A DNA stretch of 64,000 nt from positions 124,001 to 188,000 of the forward strand of contig JAJIRX010000680.1 in assembly GCA_023853785.1 (NCBI GenBank), read 5' to 3'. The position numbers and the translations under genes were made by a program. Of the stretch, positions 49,323 through 60,359 are shown piece after piece. The notes beneath the pieces are model-generated. The model was not told the DNA's origin. It ran no database searches and saw only the letters and a list, made by a program, of their open reading frames with translations. Position 1 is the stretch's first letter, and the number at the start of each line of letters is the position of its first letter. This DNA comes from Psilocybe azurescens. Taxonomy: Eukaryota; Basidiomycota; Agaricomycetes; Agaricales; Agrocybaceae.

Positions 49323-50021
49323 TACATACAAACATTCCATATCTCTTATCAGTGTAGCAACAGTACAACTAAGCACGTATACTAGTAATATATTTATATA
49401 TATCTTCAAGGCCGATGGTTGGTGTAGAAAGGACATTGAGTGACATTATCGGGGGTACTTGTTGCTCGGATTTGGAGATGCATTTCCATCTTGACCTTGA
49501 CGACCTTTCCCAGGCATTGTCCTCGTCGTAAAGGCGATGACAGAATGCATCTCGTCGGAGGAGCAGACACGGGTTTCTTGTACCGGAGGTATTACCGATG
49601 ATATCATTGACAATTGAGTTCAAATTATTATGAGAAGGAAAACGAACAACAAACGATGTCATAAATCGAGAGATTTGAGAAGAAAAAATTGGTCGGCATA
49701 CGAACCAAATAAGATAGATGGATACAACATATACAACGATACATCAAAGAGGAAGTATATGTCTTAAAATGCGAGTTTCCGTGGGGAGGGCTTTTGGAAT
49801 CTGGATTCTGGATATACGTAAAACAACAAAAAGGGCATTTAAAGATGTATAACCGTTGGTTGGTCTCCATATAACTAAGAAAACGGGAAGAAAAAATGGC
49901 ATAGCTTGTCGTAAGCAGTAGGGTAAATGTCGTGTCGTGATATCAAGTGATCAAAACATCCATGGATGGTAAGAGTAAGCACAATGGTATGTAAGTTTTA
50001 CAGTATTCGCTGCGCGTCGTT
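49323..50021. other. SHO1 3' flank, no gene recognised
   Basis: About 700 bp of AT-rich sequence after the foldback element and before the SHO1 stop. Two minus-strand frames of 80-97 codons have no motif. Presumably 3' UTR and spacer. Confidence 0.4.
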
Positions 50022-51262
50022 TTAGATGACATGAAGATAATTCGATGGCGCAACTGCGGAATAGCATGTAAGTTGCGAATTACACAAGCAAGAAATTAGA
50101 TTACGCACTTCCTGTTGCTCCATCACCTTTCCTAGCTTGCCACCACTTCCCTTGCTTGTCTACAATATCAAGGATCTCTCCCTTTGTGAATGAAATTTCA
50201 TTTGGATCATCAGGATTTGCGGTATCTGCGACAGAATGTCAAATCGAGGGAAGCGATCTAAAAATAGTAGTAATGACGTACAAGCATACAAAGCCTTCGC
50301 CTTGTACATGTAGCTCTCGGTTTGAGGCTGAGGCTGAGGTTCAGGATTTGACCCTGCATTCGAATTATTTCCGGCACCAATTCCAGCCATAAGCGGTGAG
50401 CTTGGACCGTTGTCGTTGATAGAACCGGGACCTCCGGTGGTTGTCTGGTTGTGAATGCTACCCGCACCCCCTGTTCCGCCCATACTCCTGGTCACGTTGT
50501 CGTTCAAACTGCCTCCAAAGCTGTTCTGACTTCTGATGCCAACAGGGTTGGGACTGCCATAAGCACCTCCGCCTAGTTTGGCGTCATAAGCATCGTGTGA
50601 TCCGATACCACCGCCCGAAGCGTAGTTGGTCGGATATCCGTTACCGGACTGCATATTCATGACAGACTGCGTCCTTCGGCGACGACGTGAAGGCGGTGTG
50701 AGTCCACCTGTGCCGAGCATGTTGAAGATGTGGAGAGCGAGAGAGTCTTCTTCCGATGTGAAATAGAGCACCCATAGAATATCAACGAAAGCGAGGATAA
50801 GCCAACCGGCGCCCATCGCGTTCAGTGCACTGTTTGGGGCGAATATCCCATCTGTGACCCCGTCAACGGCAAACACAATGGCTATCGCGCCAAACACTGA
50901 TATTTGGAAGCGATGCATGGATATTGTGTCTGTTGCAAGGGTGTACAAAACACCGAGAATGAGGAATAGTTGGAGGAAGATGGCGAACCAGGATGACCCT
51001 GTCGCAGCTCTACCTCCTGATAGCGGGTTATTAGATACAGACCAATGAGCTTATTGAAATGAAACGCACCGTCTGCAGGAGTTGCGGTGACGATACATAG
51101 TGATATAAATGCGGTGAACCATCCGGCCTAGTATGAACCATTGGGATAATATATGACAGATAGGAGAACGAGACTCACGATGGAGAGGAAACTTGTGAAT
51201 AGGAAGAGATAATGGGTAAGTATTGGGGTAAAGTCAAAACCTTCGTTTCCGCGAGGCGGCAT
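50022..51262 (-). CDS. SHO1: SHO1 osmosensor adaptor
   Basis: Plasma membrane adaptor of the HOG MAPK pathway. It starts [15 protein letters not shown] with the membrane spans [19 protein letters not shown], then [38 protein letters not shown] and [17 protein letters not shown], four spans as in yeast Sho1. A Gly/Asn/Ser-rich linker follows ([18 protein letters not shown] onward). The C-terminal SH3 domain is [57 protein letters not shown], with the ALYxY, WW and PSNY ligand-binding positions. An intron of about 57 nt splits ALYAY, and another lies before IAPSNY. About five exons, intact frame. Divergent from the nucleotidyltransferase-like gene by 295 bp. Confidence 0.94.
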
Positions 51263-51557
51263 GGTTGGAGAGAGAGTGCGGAATTGCGCAAAATGGCCCA
51301 AGTTGGGAATGTCCAGTCCATGTCACACCAGCTCTTGCATTTTCACACGCTGACAACAAGAGCTGCTTCAACAAAACTCTTGTACCACTTTCTTAACACC
51401 ATCTCTCCCAAATAACTTATCCTTGATACGTATATCCCAGGAAATGACTGCAAATTTTCTGACAGATCGCATGAAATTTGTTGCATAATCAATCTAGTTC
51501 GAAAGAACCCAATTTTAGCCCATTTCCGAGCCTTTCGTCCCTCTCTATCTCCTACTA

Positions 51558-52289
51558 ATGCTGACTCTCGATGATATACACTCCACCGCCCATGCCGCTG
51601 TATCAGTTCTCGCGACATCGGGCATTATAGCATGCTTGGTTGGCAGCGCCGCAGGTTCAGAACATGGTATCACCAGGACGCCCAATGTAAGACTGACCCA
51701 TGTCCAGCCCGTCAATATATTCATCCAGTTGCATTTTAGGATGTGGATATTCTTGTTCTGTCAGGCTCCGAAACCATGAATCCAGCCGAAATTAAGAATC
51801 TGCTCGTTTCGAAGGATCCGAGATTCTTTCTTGAAAAGCCAGCAACGAACCCCAACGCGTCATACCTCGTTCTAAAATATAGGCTCGCATCATTATCTCA
51901 AATGAATTACTGCTGTCATGTCGATATTTTTTTTCCCCGGGATGATACATCTCCCTACCATACCTCCCAGCTACATTTTCTACTCTGCACAGACAGCCCT
52001 TCCCATCATGCCATTCTTTCCAATTTTGCTTCATAAAATTCAAGCTTGGATTGCACATCGCGCGTCATCTAAAGAAAGTGCACGAATCAAGCAATCTAAT
52101 GATGTACAGGACATCCGGGAGCTGCTGGCTCTTGCTGTCAGCGCTCACAAGATAAAACTTGACGAACAAACCTGGCTCCCTGCTTGGTTTTTGCAGGAAG
52201 CCGTCCAGGGCGTCGGTCAGTATGTCCAGGAGCACCCCGAAACGATACCGTTGTGGAAAGAAAGTGGTTTCCCGATGTCCATTGAATAG
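51558..52289 (+). CDS. Nucleotidyltransferase-fold protein of unknown role
   Basis: Exon 1 (MLTLDDIHSTAHAAVSVLA) carries LVGSAAGSEHGITRTPN, joined across an intron (51687-51740) to DVDILVLSG. The combination GS-A..G...TPNDVDIL is the nucleotidyltransferase-fold signature with its two aspartates. Later parts are RFFLEKPATNPNASYLVLKY and VDIFF, the third-acid strand, then LPTIPPSYIFYS and LHKIQAWIAHRASS, ending WKESGFPMSIE. An 8 T run at 51927-51934, where 7 are needed, breaks the frame at VDIFF. Length about 225 residues. Members of this fold include tRNA, antibiotic and antitoxin nucleotidyltransferases; I cannot say which reaction this one does. It directly precedes three acetyltransferase genes on the other strand. 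Confidence 0.75.
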
Positions 52290-52450
52290 AACTAGTAAGG
52301 ATCAAGGGAATCGCAACTCCCTGACCGCGTGCGTTCTCGATAATATATATGAGCTATTGTGTGGGTCAAGATCACTCTTCCAGAAAATGTGATGAATTGG
52401 CACGCCACGAGATATGTACGCGATAAAAGCGTATTGTTAACTCTAACTTT

Positions 52451-53304
52451 CTAGGCCTCGTACTTCCATTCCAGAACATTCAAACCACGCATTTTGCCCT
52501 TCACTTGAGTATGTTCTTCGAACGTGTAGATCATATTGAAGCCATTCTTCTTGAAGACTTTTACGCTGCCATCGTTGCCAGTGCACGTAGATACCCACAT
52601 ATGGCGTATCGCCATTCGTGGGATACCCCATTCGTGAATTATAGTTCGGACTGCGTCAGTCATTATTCCCCGACCATGATGAGACGGTGCCAAGAAGTCT
52701 AGCCAATATCATTCAACGAACTGCTAATCTTATTAATTAGCGAATGCATGAAACATACCTCCTATACTCCAGATGATTTTGGGGTCGCCAATAGCACGCT
52801 TATTGTTTTCTTCCTCTCTAATTTTTTGTTAGTCCAGTCGAAAACCCCATCGGAACCCATAAGCTCTCCGAGTGGACACCGCATAAACCCTATGTCACCA
52901 ATGAAGGTGTCTGTTCCATCTTCATTGACCTCGCGTATGGCTCTCACTGGGCAATTTTCTACAGTTATAAGTTCGGGCTGGTCCCTTGCATCCTCTAGTT
53001 GCTTCAACAGGTCGTCGGAAGCTGCTTTGGTGATTGCAAGAACTGCTTCGCATGGTCTGCGAAATAATATGTGGGTTAGATAGGACGATGTTGTTTCTTC
53101 AAAAAGTTCCGCACCTAGTGTATAAGGAAAGGGCGGCCCTCCTAAGTACTCGCAGACCCGCGGATCGTTATGAAAGGGGACCATAGCTGGCACATCGTCT
53201 TTGCGTGGAGGGGTCAAGATGATATTGTTATGGTTTCGCAGTCGGAGAAAAGGCTCTCCTGTCTTTGGATTGACTTCGAGAGGATGAAGCTGAGGGTTGC
53301 TCAT
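52451..53304 (-). CDS. GNAT acetyltransferase, paralog A
   Basis: RimJ/RimL-like N-acetyltransferase. It starts MSNPQLHPLEVNPKTGEPFL, then RLRNHNNIILTPPRKDDVPAM and FHNDPRVCEYLGGPPFPYTL. Then IREVNEDGTDTFIGDIGF, the beta-4 region, and, after an intron at about 52690-52760, DFLAPSHHGRGIMTDAV, the acetyl-CoA pyrophosphate loop (HHGRGI matches Q/R-x-x-G-x-G/A). It ends GNDGSVKVFKKNGF and LEWKYEA. A break in the run near 52800-52815 separates LERKK from ENNKRAIGDPKIIW. First of three tandem paralogs, all on the minus strand. Substrate unknown; family members modify proteins, amines or antibiotics. Confidence 0.85.
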
Positions 53305-53979
53305 CTCGATATCACTGATCTCTCATTGGGAAGAATCGCCTTTTAAATAGACCGCTTCTTTCCATGTGTTTCAGGCGAACGCCGAGAGGAGACATCGGGA
53401 GGTATTATAATAAGATTGAAGGGTATGATTCTACGATAATTCCCTTCACGGTGAACTTTCAACGCTTCAGGAGTCAGATGCGGTGGTTGATCGTCAGCAT
53501 CATCATTTTAGGCGCCTGTGATCTCCAATCTGATTATAGTAGGCTGATGCGCCGATCTAGTGATGTGTGTTAGACAGTCTATAGTATTGCAACGAAGATG
53601 GCATAGTGAAGACACGTTTAAGAGAACTGTTCGGACGCGCCGTCTCGTGACTCGCGCTGCTGACCGTCAACGCGTCACTTCAGAGTAGTCACACGCTAGC
53701 GGTTTGCAAGGCTCTTCCTAACTACTTTGTATCTTCCTTTACAGGTGCGGCAGCACCTGACTCGAGCCTGCCACGATAGCAAAGATTCAAAGTAATTCTG
53801 CAAGAACTCATGTGAAAACTGGGAGCGCTGAGCGCTGCCACATCATCTATTATAAGTGTTTACAATATCTTTGTGATACATATTTGCTAAATGTAAATCT
53901 TGCCTAAATCCACACACAGGTCGAACCATTGTGACGTCTCTAAGACACGGTTGCAGCGTCGCAAAGTTGCGAACACGAT
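53305..53979. other. Intergenic between GNAT paralogs A and B
   Basis: About 675 bp. A TATTTAAA-like sequence on the minus strand at 53341-53350 lies about 40 bp upstream of the paralog A start and could be its TATA box. The rest has no gene. Confidence 0.4.
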
Positions 53980-54827
53980 CTAAAATCCTTTTTCCAAGAG
54001 CTGTAAACTTCTCATCTCGCCCCTTATCATCCGATACTTGTCAATGATCCGAAGCTTGCGAAACCCGTTTTTCTCGAAGACTTTGATACTGCCAATGTTT
54101 TCTTCGAAAGCACCTACGATGATGCGACGCACTCCCATATGTGGCACGGCCCAGTCTTGCAAGAGCGTATCAACAACGTCTGTCATGATGCCTTGACCGT
54201 GATGGCTGGGTGCAAGGAAACCTGTTATAGCACTGGTATTCAGCACCGATTGCCATTATCAGAACATCCCATGTACCCACATCCAATCATCCAGTAAATG
54301 GTTGGATCTCCTATGGCTTTACTCTCGTTCTCCATCTCGTTTTTCTGCTTGTTGTCCCAATCGATTGTGTCTGTATTCAGGTGCTCGCCGAAGTTACTCC
54401 GTCTTAAATTAATGCTGCCGATGAGTACGTCGGAACCACCATCTTGCACTTCGCGAATACTGCCGACAGGAACGCTACTCATGAATTTGGGTGTCTCTGA
54501 TCCAGGGCTGACCTGCTCAAGCTCTCGAAGAGCATCTTCGAAGTACTGCTTCCGTTTTTCTAACACGTCTTCCGCATGTACTGATAAACAACTTATCGTC
54601 AAGACTGTTTGGAACACCAAAATGGGGGTGTCTAGAACACTTGCCTTGGAGAAACGGGTGTGGGGTGGAGGCTGACCAGTGATATACCCGGATGTCGTTG
54701 AAATATTCTATCAACAGCGAAGCGTCCTCCTTTCTGGAGGGTGTGAGGACCACATTTTTGTGTTTTCTGAGGGCAGATATATTTCACCAGTGGTAGGGTT
54801 CCTCTCCAAGGGATGTGGAATGGCCAT
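53980..54827 (-). CDS. GNAT acetyltransferase, paralog B
   Basis: Second tandem copy. The start MAIPHPLERNPTTGEIYL resembles paralogs A and C. It continues LRKHKNVVLTPSRKEDASLL and YFNDIRVYHWSASTPHPFLQ. An intron with a GC donor (CAAG then GCAAGT, near 54640) joins FLQ to VHAEDVLEKRKQYF. Then VGSIREVQDGGSDVLIGSI and, after another intron, FLAPSHHGQGIMTDVVDTLL (acetyl-CoA loop), IIVGAFEENIGSIKVFEKNGF and LQLLEKGF. A break near 54763-54775 lies between EIYL and LRKHKN. Divergence from A and C is moderate, so the duplication is not very recent. Confidence 0.82.
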
Positions 54828-55057
54828 AGTGGACTTTATTCAGGGGCTATTACATTTCGCAGGTTCAAGCATTATTGCTCATAAATACTACGCAAAATGA
54901 CTCGAATATTATCCACGTGATCGACAAGGTTATTTATATGGTTCTTCGATTCTCGTGGATTTGGCATGGGTCTTCCTCAACGTCCATCACGGTAAAGAGC
55001 CAAGACTTCTAATAGTGAATCGCTATCGCGCGGCTCTGGCCGCATTATTAGAGCCTT
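54828..55057. other. Short spacer upstream of paralog B
   Basis: Presumed promoter of paralog B. No clear motif. Confidence 0.35.
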
Positions 55058-55381
55058 TCATTCTGTGGCAGAATCTTCGTGCGCGCGTGTTTTCCACCGT
55101 AGACGCAAGTGTGTTTCTTGATTGTATAGGTTAATGTCTATCGGGAATCCTTTCCGTTGATACTCTGGCGTCCATCCTAGAAAGGTCTCACATGCAACTC
55201 TGATGCCTTGTATCTCTTGACGTGCATCTGTGAATGACTTGGCGAAGTGAGTGAGGGATCGGAATGATGGCATCTCGGCCTTAGTCTGTTGGCATACATT
55301 TACGAGCTTCCATGTAGTCGTGACAGTAGTTCGACCATCATGAGGATTTGCACTGTAAACACTTCGACAATTCCTATTCAA
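55058..55381 (-). CDS. Hypothetical ORF between GNAT paralogs, 107 residues
   Basis: Open frame starting MNRNCRSVYSANPHDGRTTV and reading TTWKLVNVCQQTKAEMPSF, LTHFAKSFTDARQEIQGIRV, ACETFLGWTPEYQRKGFPI. Composition looks like real protein with two possible helices. I recognise no family, and it might be a fragment of a larger decayed gene rather than an active one. It sits 45 bp downstream of paralog C's stop, on the same strand. Confidence 0.35.
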   Translation of the reverse strand: MNRNCRSVYSANPHDGRTTVTTTWKLVNVCQQTKAEMPSFRSLTHFAKSFTDARQEIQGIRVACETFLGWTPEYQRKGFPIDINLYNQETHLRLRWKTRAHEDSATE

Positions 55382-55426
55382 AATCCCATCAAACGGAACG
55401 GACAGTAAAAGAGATTTCGATCTTTC

Positions 55427-56285
55427 TTAAACATCCCTACCCTCTTCTATGTTCCACTCCAGGACATGTGAACCCCTCATGTCCCCTCTTACAACTGCAT
55501 GCTCTTGGATCGTGCGTGTCATCACAAAACCATTCTTCTCAAAAACGCGTACACTACCTCGATTTCCAAGGAAAGCACAGGCGATTATCTTGCGAACATT
55601 CATGCGCGGGATGGCCCATTCGTGTAGGAGAGTGTCCATCGCATCAGTCATGATCCCTTGTCCATGGTGGCTTGGGGCGAGATAGTCTGTGATGCAAGTG
55701 TCCAATTATTACGATTGTAATTATCCTACGTTTAGGGTGAATATCGTACCTCCAAATGTCCAGATAATGTTTGGATCGCCTGCCTCAAGATTCTTGTTGA
55801 TCTCCATTTGCTGTTCAGCGCGCTCTACGTCGACGTCAAGTAATGCTTTCTCGAGACAACGGTCTATGTCAAGAGAGCCGAGATATATATCTGTGCCGTC
55901 TTCCTGGATTTCACGAATCGAACAAATAGGAGGACCACCAATAATCCTTAATTCATCAGAGCCTTGCGCATCTTTTAGTTCCTGAAGAAAAGCATCGATT
56001 TTGGGTTTGTTATGTTTGGATCCACTCTTCTCCATCTTCTGCAAATCAAAAGCCGTTCAGTTTTTGAAGATGACAAAGGATCATGCGAATATTACTGAGT
56101 GTGTAAGGATAGGGCGTGTTCATCAGCCACTCATAGACGCGTGGGTCGTTGAGCAACGTCGTGATGTGTGGCGCATCCTCCCAACGCATTGGAGTCAGGA
56201 TGATGTTCCTGTGCTTCCGCAGGCGCAGAAACGGCTCTTGAGTGAGTGTGTTCAATTCGAGCGGGGAGAGTTGGTTAGGAGTCAT
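55427..56285 (-). CDS. GNAT acetyltransferase, paralog C
   Basis: Third tandem copy. MTPNQLSPLELNTLTQEPFL, RLRKHRNIILTPMRWEDAPH and LLNDPRVYEWLMNTPYPYTL form the N-terminal lobe. After an intron at about 56040-56095: KPKIDAFLQELKDAQGSDEL, SIREIQEDGTDIYLGSLDI and NLEAGDPNIIWTFG. The last exon has DYLAPSHHGQGIMTDAMDTL, the acetyl-CoA loop, then IPRMNVRKIIACAFLGNRGS, VRVFEKNGF and HVLEWNIEEGRDV. The joints I checked keep frame. It is divergent from eEF2 by about 0.8 kb. Same fold, length and intron before the acetyl-CoA loop as A and B, which supports origin by duplication. Confidence 0.87.
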
Positions 56286-57097
56286 TTTGGTTCTATCAAT
56301 GTCAACTCCTGAGATGACTGACCTTTTGTATCTCCAAAGCGCTTGATAGAATGACTCGACTTGTGACTCGACACCAACAGTCCACTTAGCTCATAGCCTC
56401 ACCCAGTTTAGCCAACTGAAGGGAGACTTGACTCAATCTGCATGACTTTGATCTATGCTTTGAACAAAGGTTGCGCGTCGCGAGGGAACGAGGTAAGCTC
56501 AGAGACGCGCCCAGATCTTTCCAGGCAGAAAGACACCATAATAGATTGCCTGAGATTGATATTGGGCGAACATCGGCATGTTGTTCGGTGCTCCAAAAGA
56601 TGACTCAATCGATTTCTTGCAATTGCCTACTTGTGTGGCACAAAAATGTTCACTCAACGGCGCACCACGCCGCTACACACCTTGCCAGGCCGCCAGTCGC
56701 GAGTCGGCGCATGCTTTCCGAGTCGGCGATTGCTGTTGCTTTTCAGAGAGACAAGTGGAATTCATGTTTGTGCGTGTGGAATCTAGCTGGCGCGACAGCT
56801 GGCATGTCTATCTGCTACTTCCACGGATAGTCATCGACGTTGGCTGATAAGGGTCCGGGAGAAAATGAAAATATTTTTAGATAAAAGATGAAAAAATGGA
56901 TCACGTGATGACAATATGACCTACCCTTACGCAAAAGATCGATAAGACAAGGATTTGTCAACTTTTGAAACCTTATCCTCCTCGTCAACAGTGAAAGTGC
57001 TTGCACCCGCTGTTCAAAACCAGTCTCCATCATCGAGATTGTTGTACTCTTAACAAACCTCTTTTATCTATCTACTTCCCGTATCAGCTAGACAATC
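56286..57097. other. Divergent intergenic region, GNAT C / eEF2 promoter
   Basis: About 810 bp. The CT-rich stretch just before the eEF2 ATG (57050-57095) fits the promoter of a highly expressed gene. A plus-strand frame at 56471-56830 overlaps a similar-sized one in another frame and shows no motif. Confidence 0.45.
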
Positions 57098-60049
57098 ATG
57101 GTGTAAGTTTATCTTCTGTATCTCATACATCCGGTATGCTAATCGATTTTCTCGATCGTCTCTAGTAACTTCACCGTAGGTCAGTAAAAAAATTAGCAGT
57201 AGGCTGTATTCCTGGATATTCATACTTTTTTTTGTGTCTAAAAGACCAGATCCGTGATCTCATGGACAAGCCCACGAACATCCGTAACATGAGTGTTATT
57301 GCCCATGGTAATTTTTTACTATCTCTCAGGAAAGCAAGAAACTAATCCAAGCCTCATAGTCGATCACGGAAAGTCCACCCTTACCGATTCACTGGTCTCC
57401 AAGGCCGGTATCATTGCCAACGCAAAGGCCGGTGAAATGCGTTTTACCGACACAAGAGAGGATGAGAAGGAGCGCGGTATTACCATCAAATCTACCGCCA
57501 TTTCTATGTACTTCGAAGTCGACAAGGAAGATGTTGGTGCTATCAAACAAAAAACCGTCGGTTAGTCAGACTCGATCCCGACCTATTTTCTGTTACTCAG
57601 CGAGGAATCTAATCTGAAATTTCGCCGAATTTAGGAACTGAGTTCTTGATCAATTTGATCGATTCACCCGGACACGTCGATTTCTCTTCAGAAGTCACTG
57701 CTGCCCTCCGTGTCACCGATGGTGCCCTCGTTGTCGTCGATTGTGTTGAGGGTGTTTGCGTGCAAACAGAAACCGTTCTCCGACAGGCTCTGGCTGAGCG
57801 TATCAAGCCCGTTGTTGTTATCAACAAGGTCGATCGTGCCCTCCTCAGAACTGCAAGTCGACAAGGAGTCCCTTTACCAGTCTTTCCAACGCACCATTGA
57901 GAACGTCAATGTCATCGTCTCCACCTACCACGATGCCGCTCTCGGTGACGTCCAGGTATATCCCGATCAGGGAACCGTCGCCTTCGGTTCAGGTCTCCAC
58001 GGATGGGGTTTCACTCTACGCCAGTTTGCTGGACGATATGCCAAGAAGTTCGGTGTTGACAAGGACAAAATGATGACCAAGCTCTGGGGCGACAATTACT
58101 TCAATCCCGCCACCCGTAAATGGACGACAGTGGGCACTGACGCCAACGGCAAGGCCCTCGACCGTGCCTTCAACTCTTTCGTCCTCGACCCCATCTTCAA
58201 GATCTTCGATGCCGTCATGAACTTTAAGAAGGATGCTATCGGCCCCATGCTCGAAAAGCTCGAGGTTAAGCTTGCCCAGGATGAGCGTGATCTCGAGGGC
58301 AAAGCGCTCCTCAAGGTCGTCATGCGCAAGTTCTTGCCTGCTGGTGACTCCCCTTTTGGAGATGATAGTCATCAATCTCCCCCTCCCCCGCCACTGCTCA
58401 GCGTTACCGTGTTGAGACCCTCTACGAAGGCCCCATGGACGACGAATCCGCCATTGGTATCCGTGACTGCGACCCTGCTGGTCCTCTCGTTCTCTACGTT
58501 TCCAAGATGGTGCCCACTTCCGATAAGGGACGTTTCTACGCTTTCGGTCGTGTCTTCTCTGGAACTGTCAAGTCCGGGCCCAAGATCCGTATCCAAGGTC
58601 CCAACTACCTCCCCGGAAAGAAGGATGATCTTTTGTCAAGTCCATCCAGCGTACCGTCCTCATGATGGGTCGTTACATCGAGCCCATTGAGGATTGCCCT
58701 GCCGGTAACATTGTTGGTCTCGTCGGTATTGATCAGTTCTTGTTGAAGAGCGGAACCCTCACCACCTCGGAAACCGCCCACAACATGCGTGTCATGAGGT
58801 TCTCCGTCTCTCCTGTCGTGCAAGTTGCTGTTGAGGTCAAGAACGCCGCTGATCTCCCAAAGCTCGTCGAAGGTCTCAAGCGTCTCTCCAAGTCAGATCC
58901 TTGCGTGCAAGCTTGGATTTCCGAGACTGGTGAGCACATTGTCGCTGGTGCTGGTGAGCTCCATTTGGAGATTTGCTTGAAGGTACTTCTTTTGCATTCG
59001 ATGTACATTATTCAACACAAATCAATTTGTCGTCATTTAGGATCTCCAAGAAGATCACGCTGGTGTCCCCCTCAAAATCTCTGACCCCGTCGTTCCTTAC
59101 CGTGAGACCGTCAAGGCTGAATCTACCATTGTTGCCCTGTCCAAGTCCCAGAACAAGCACAATCGTCTTTACGTCAAGGCTCTCCCTATAGACGAGGAAC
59201 TTACCAAGGCCATCGAGAACGGCAAAGTCAACTCTCGTGACGATTTCAAGCTCCGCGCTCGTGTCCTCGCTGATGAGTACGGTTGGGATGTTACTGATGC
59301 CAGGAAGATCTGGTGTTTCGGCCCCGACACCACTGGTCCTAACTTGTTGGTCGATGTGACTAAGGGTGTGCAGTACCTCAACGAAATCAAGGACTCTTGC
59401 GTTGCTGCCTTCCAGTGGGCAACCAAGGAAGGTGTTACTTGTGAGGAGAACATGCGTGGTGTCCGCGTTAACGTTCTCGATGTTACTGTAAGGTTTTTCT
59501 CCACCTCATCTACAGATCGCGATGCTAATTTTTTCTTAGCTCCACACTGATGCCATCCATCGTGGAGGAGGACAGATCATCCCCACCATGCGTCGTGCTA
59601 CCTACGCTGCCTGCCTACTCGCCACCCCCACCCTCCAGGAGCCCATCTACCTTGGTGAGTAAATCATCGATCTGCTTTTGCATGTATCCCTTCTGACAGA
59701 TTAACATCACAGTCGAGATTCAGTGCCCTGAAAATGCCATTGGTGGTATCTACAGCTGCTTGAACAAGCGTCGTGGACAGGTCTTCAGCGAAGAACAGAG
59801 ACCCGGAACCCCCATGTTCACCGTCAAGGCCTTCCTGCCTGTCGCCGAATCATTCGGCTTCAACGGAGAGCTCCGTTCGCATACCGCTGGTCAGGCCTTC
59901 CCCAGAGTGTGTTCGATCACTGGGAGATCATGAACGGCTCGCCGCTCGAGAAGGGCAGCAAGATGGAGGAGTTGGTTACCAAGATCCGTGTGCGCAAGGG
60001 TCTCAAGCCTGAAATTCCTCCTCTTGATACATACTACGACAAGCTCTAA
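57098..60049 (+). CDS. EFT1: Translation elongation factor 2
   Basis: GTPase that drives ribosomal translocation. Short first exons (M-V, NFTV) lead to [20 protein letters not shown] motifs: [34 protein letters not shown] and NKVDRALL. Domain II is [20 protein letters not shown]; domains III-V include [17 protein letters not shown] and [20 protein letters not shown]. The diphthamide histidine lies in [12 protein letters not shown] (about 59550). It ends [11 protein letters not shown]. Codon use is strongly C-biased, as in highly expressed genes. Five single-base indels break the frame: 57847, 58350-58353, 58379-58383, 58631-58635 and 59900-59903, with flanking residues as conserved as elsewhere. 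I therefore treat it as a real gene with sequence errors. The symbol is the yeast name; EEF2 is the animal name. Confidence 0.97.
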
Positions 60050-60359
60050 GGGAGAGATGCTAATATGAATTCATTTTTGTTGTACATACATTCGCCTGTA
60101 ACGTGGAATATTCAGTATTCTTAACGACCTATTTACGATTTCATTCTGATGAGTGTGAGAAAATGTGACTTTGAGTGACAGTGTTTCAAATTGTGAGAAG
60201 GAGACAAATGTAATAGAACATTTACTGCCAGCTTTGATTCACATCTTTTCTCTTTTCTCAACTACCATTACCAACTTTTTAAAATCAAATTTTCGCTCTA
60301 ATCCTCAGGAATCCATATTATCACAGACTCTCCGATACAAGGAATCACTGTCCTTTTAA
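60050..60359. other. Intergenic between eEF2 and RRM gene
   Basis: 310 bp with the eEF2 3' end and the next gene's promoter. The CT-rich tract at 60240-60355 runs up to the ATG. Nothing else. Confidence 0.45.

Noticed and set aside
57098..60049. eEF2 as a pseudogene
   Set aside because: Codon bias and motif conservation are intact across all breaks, and similar breaks occur in almost all other conserved genes nearby.
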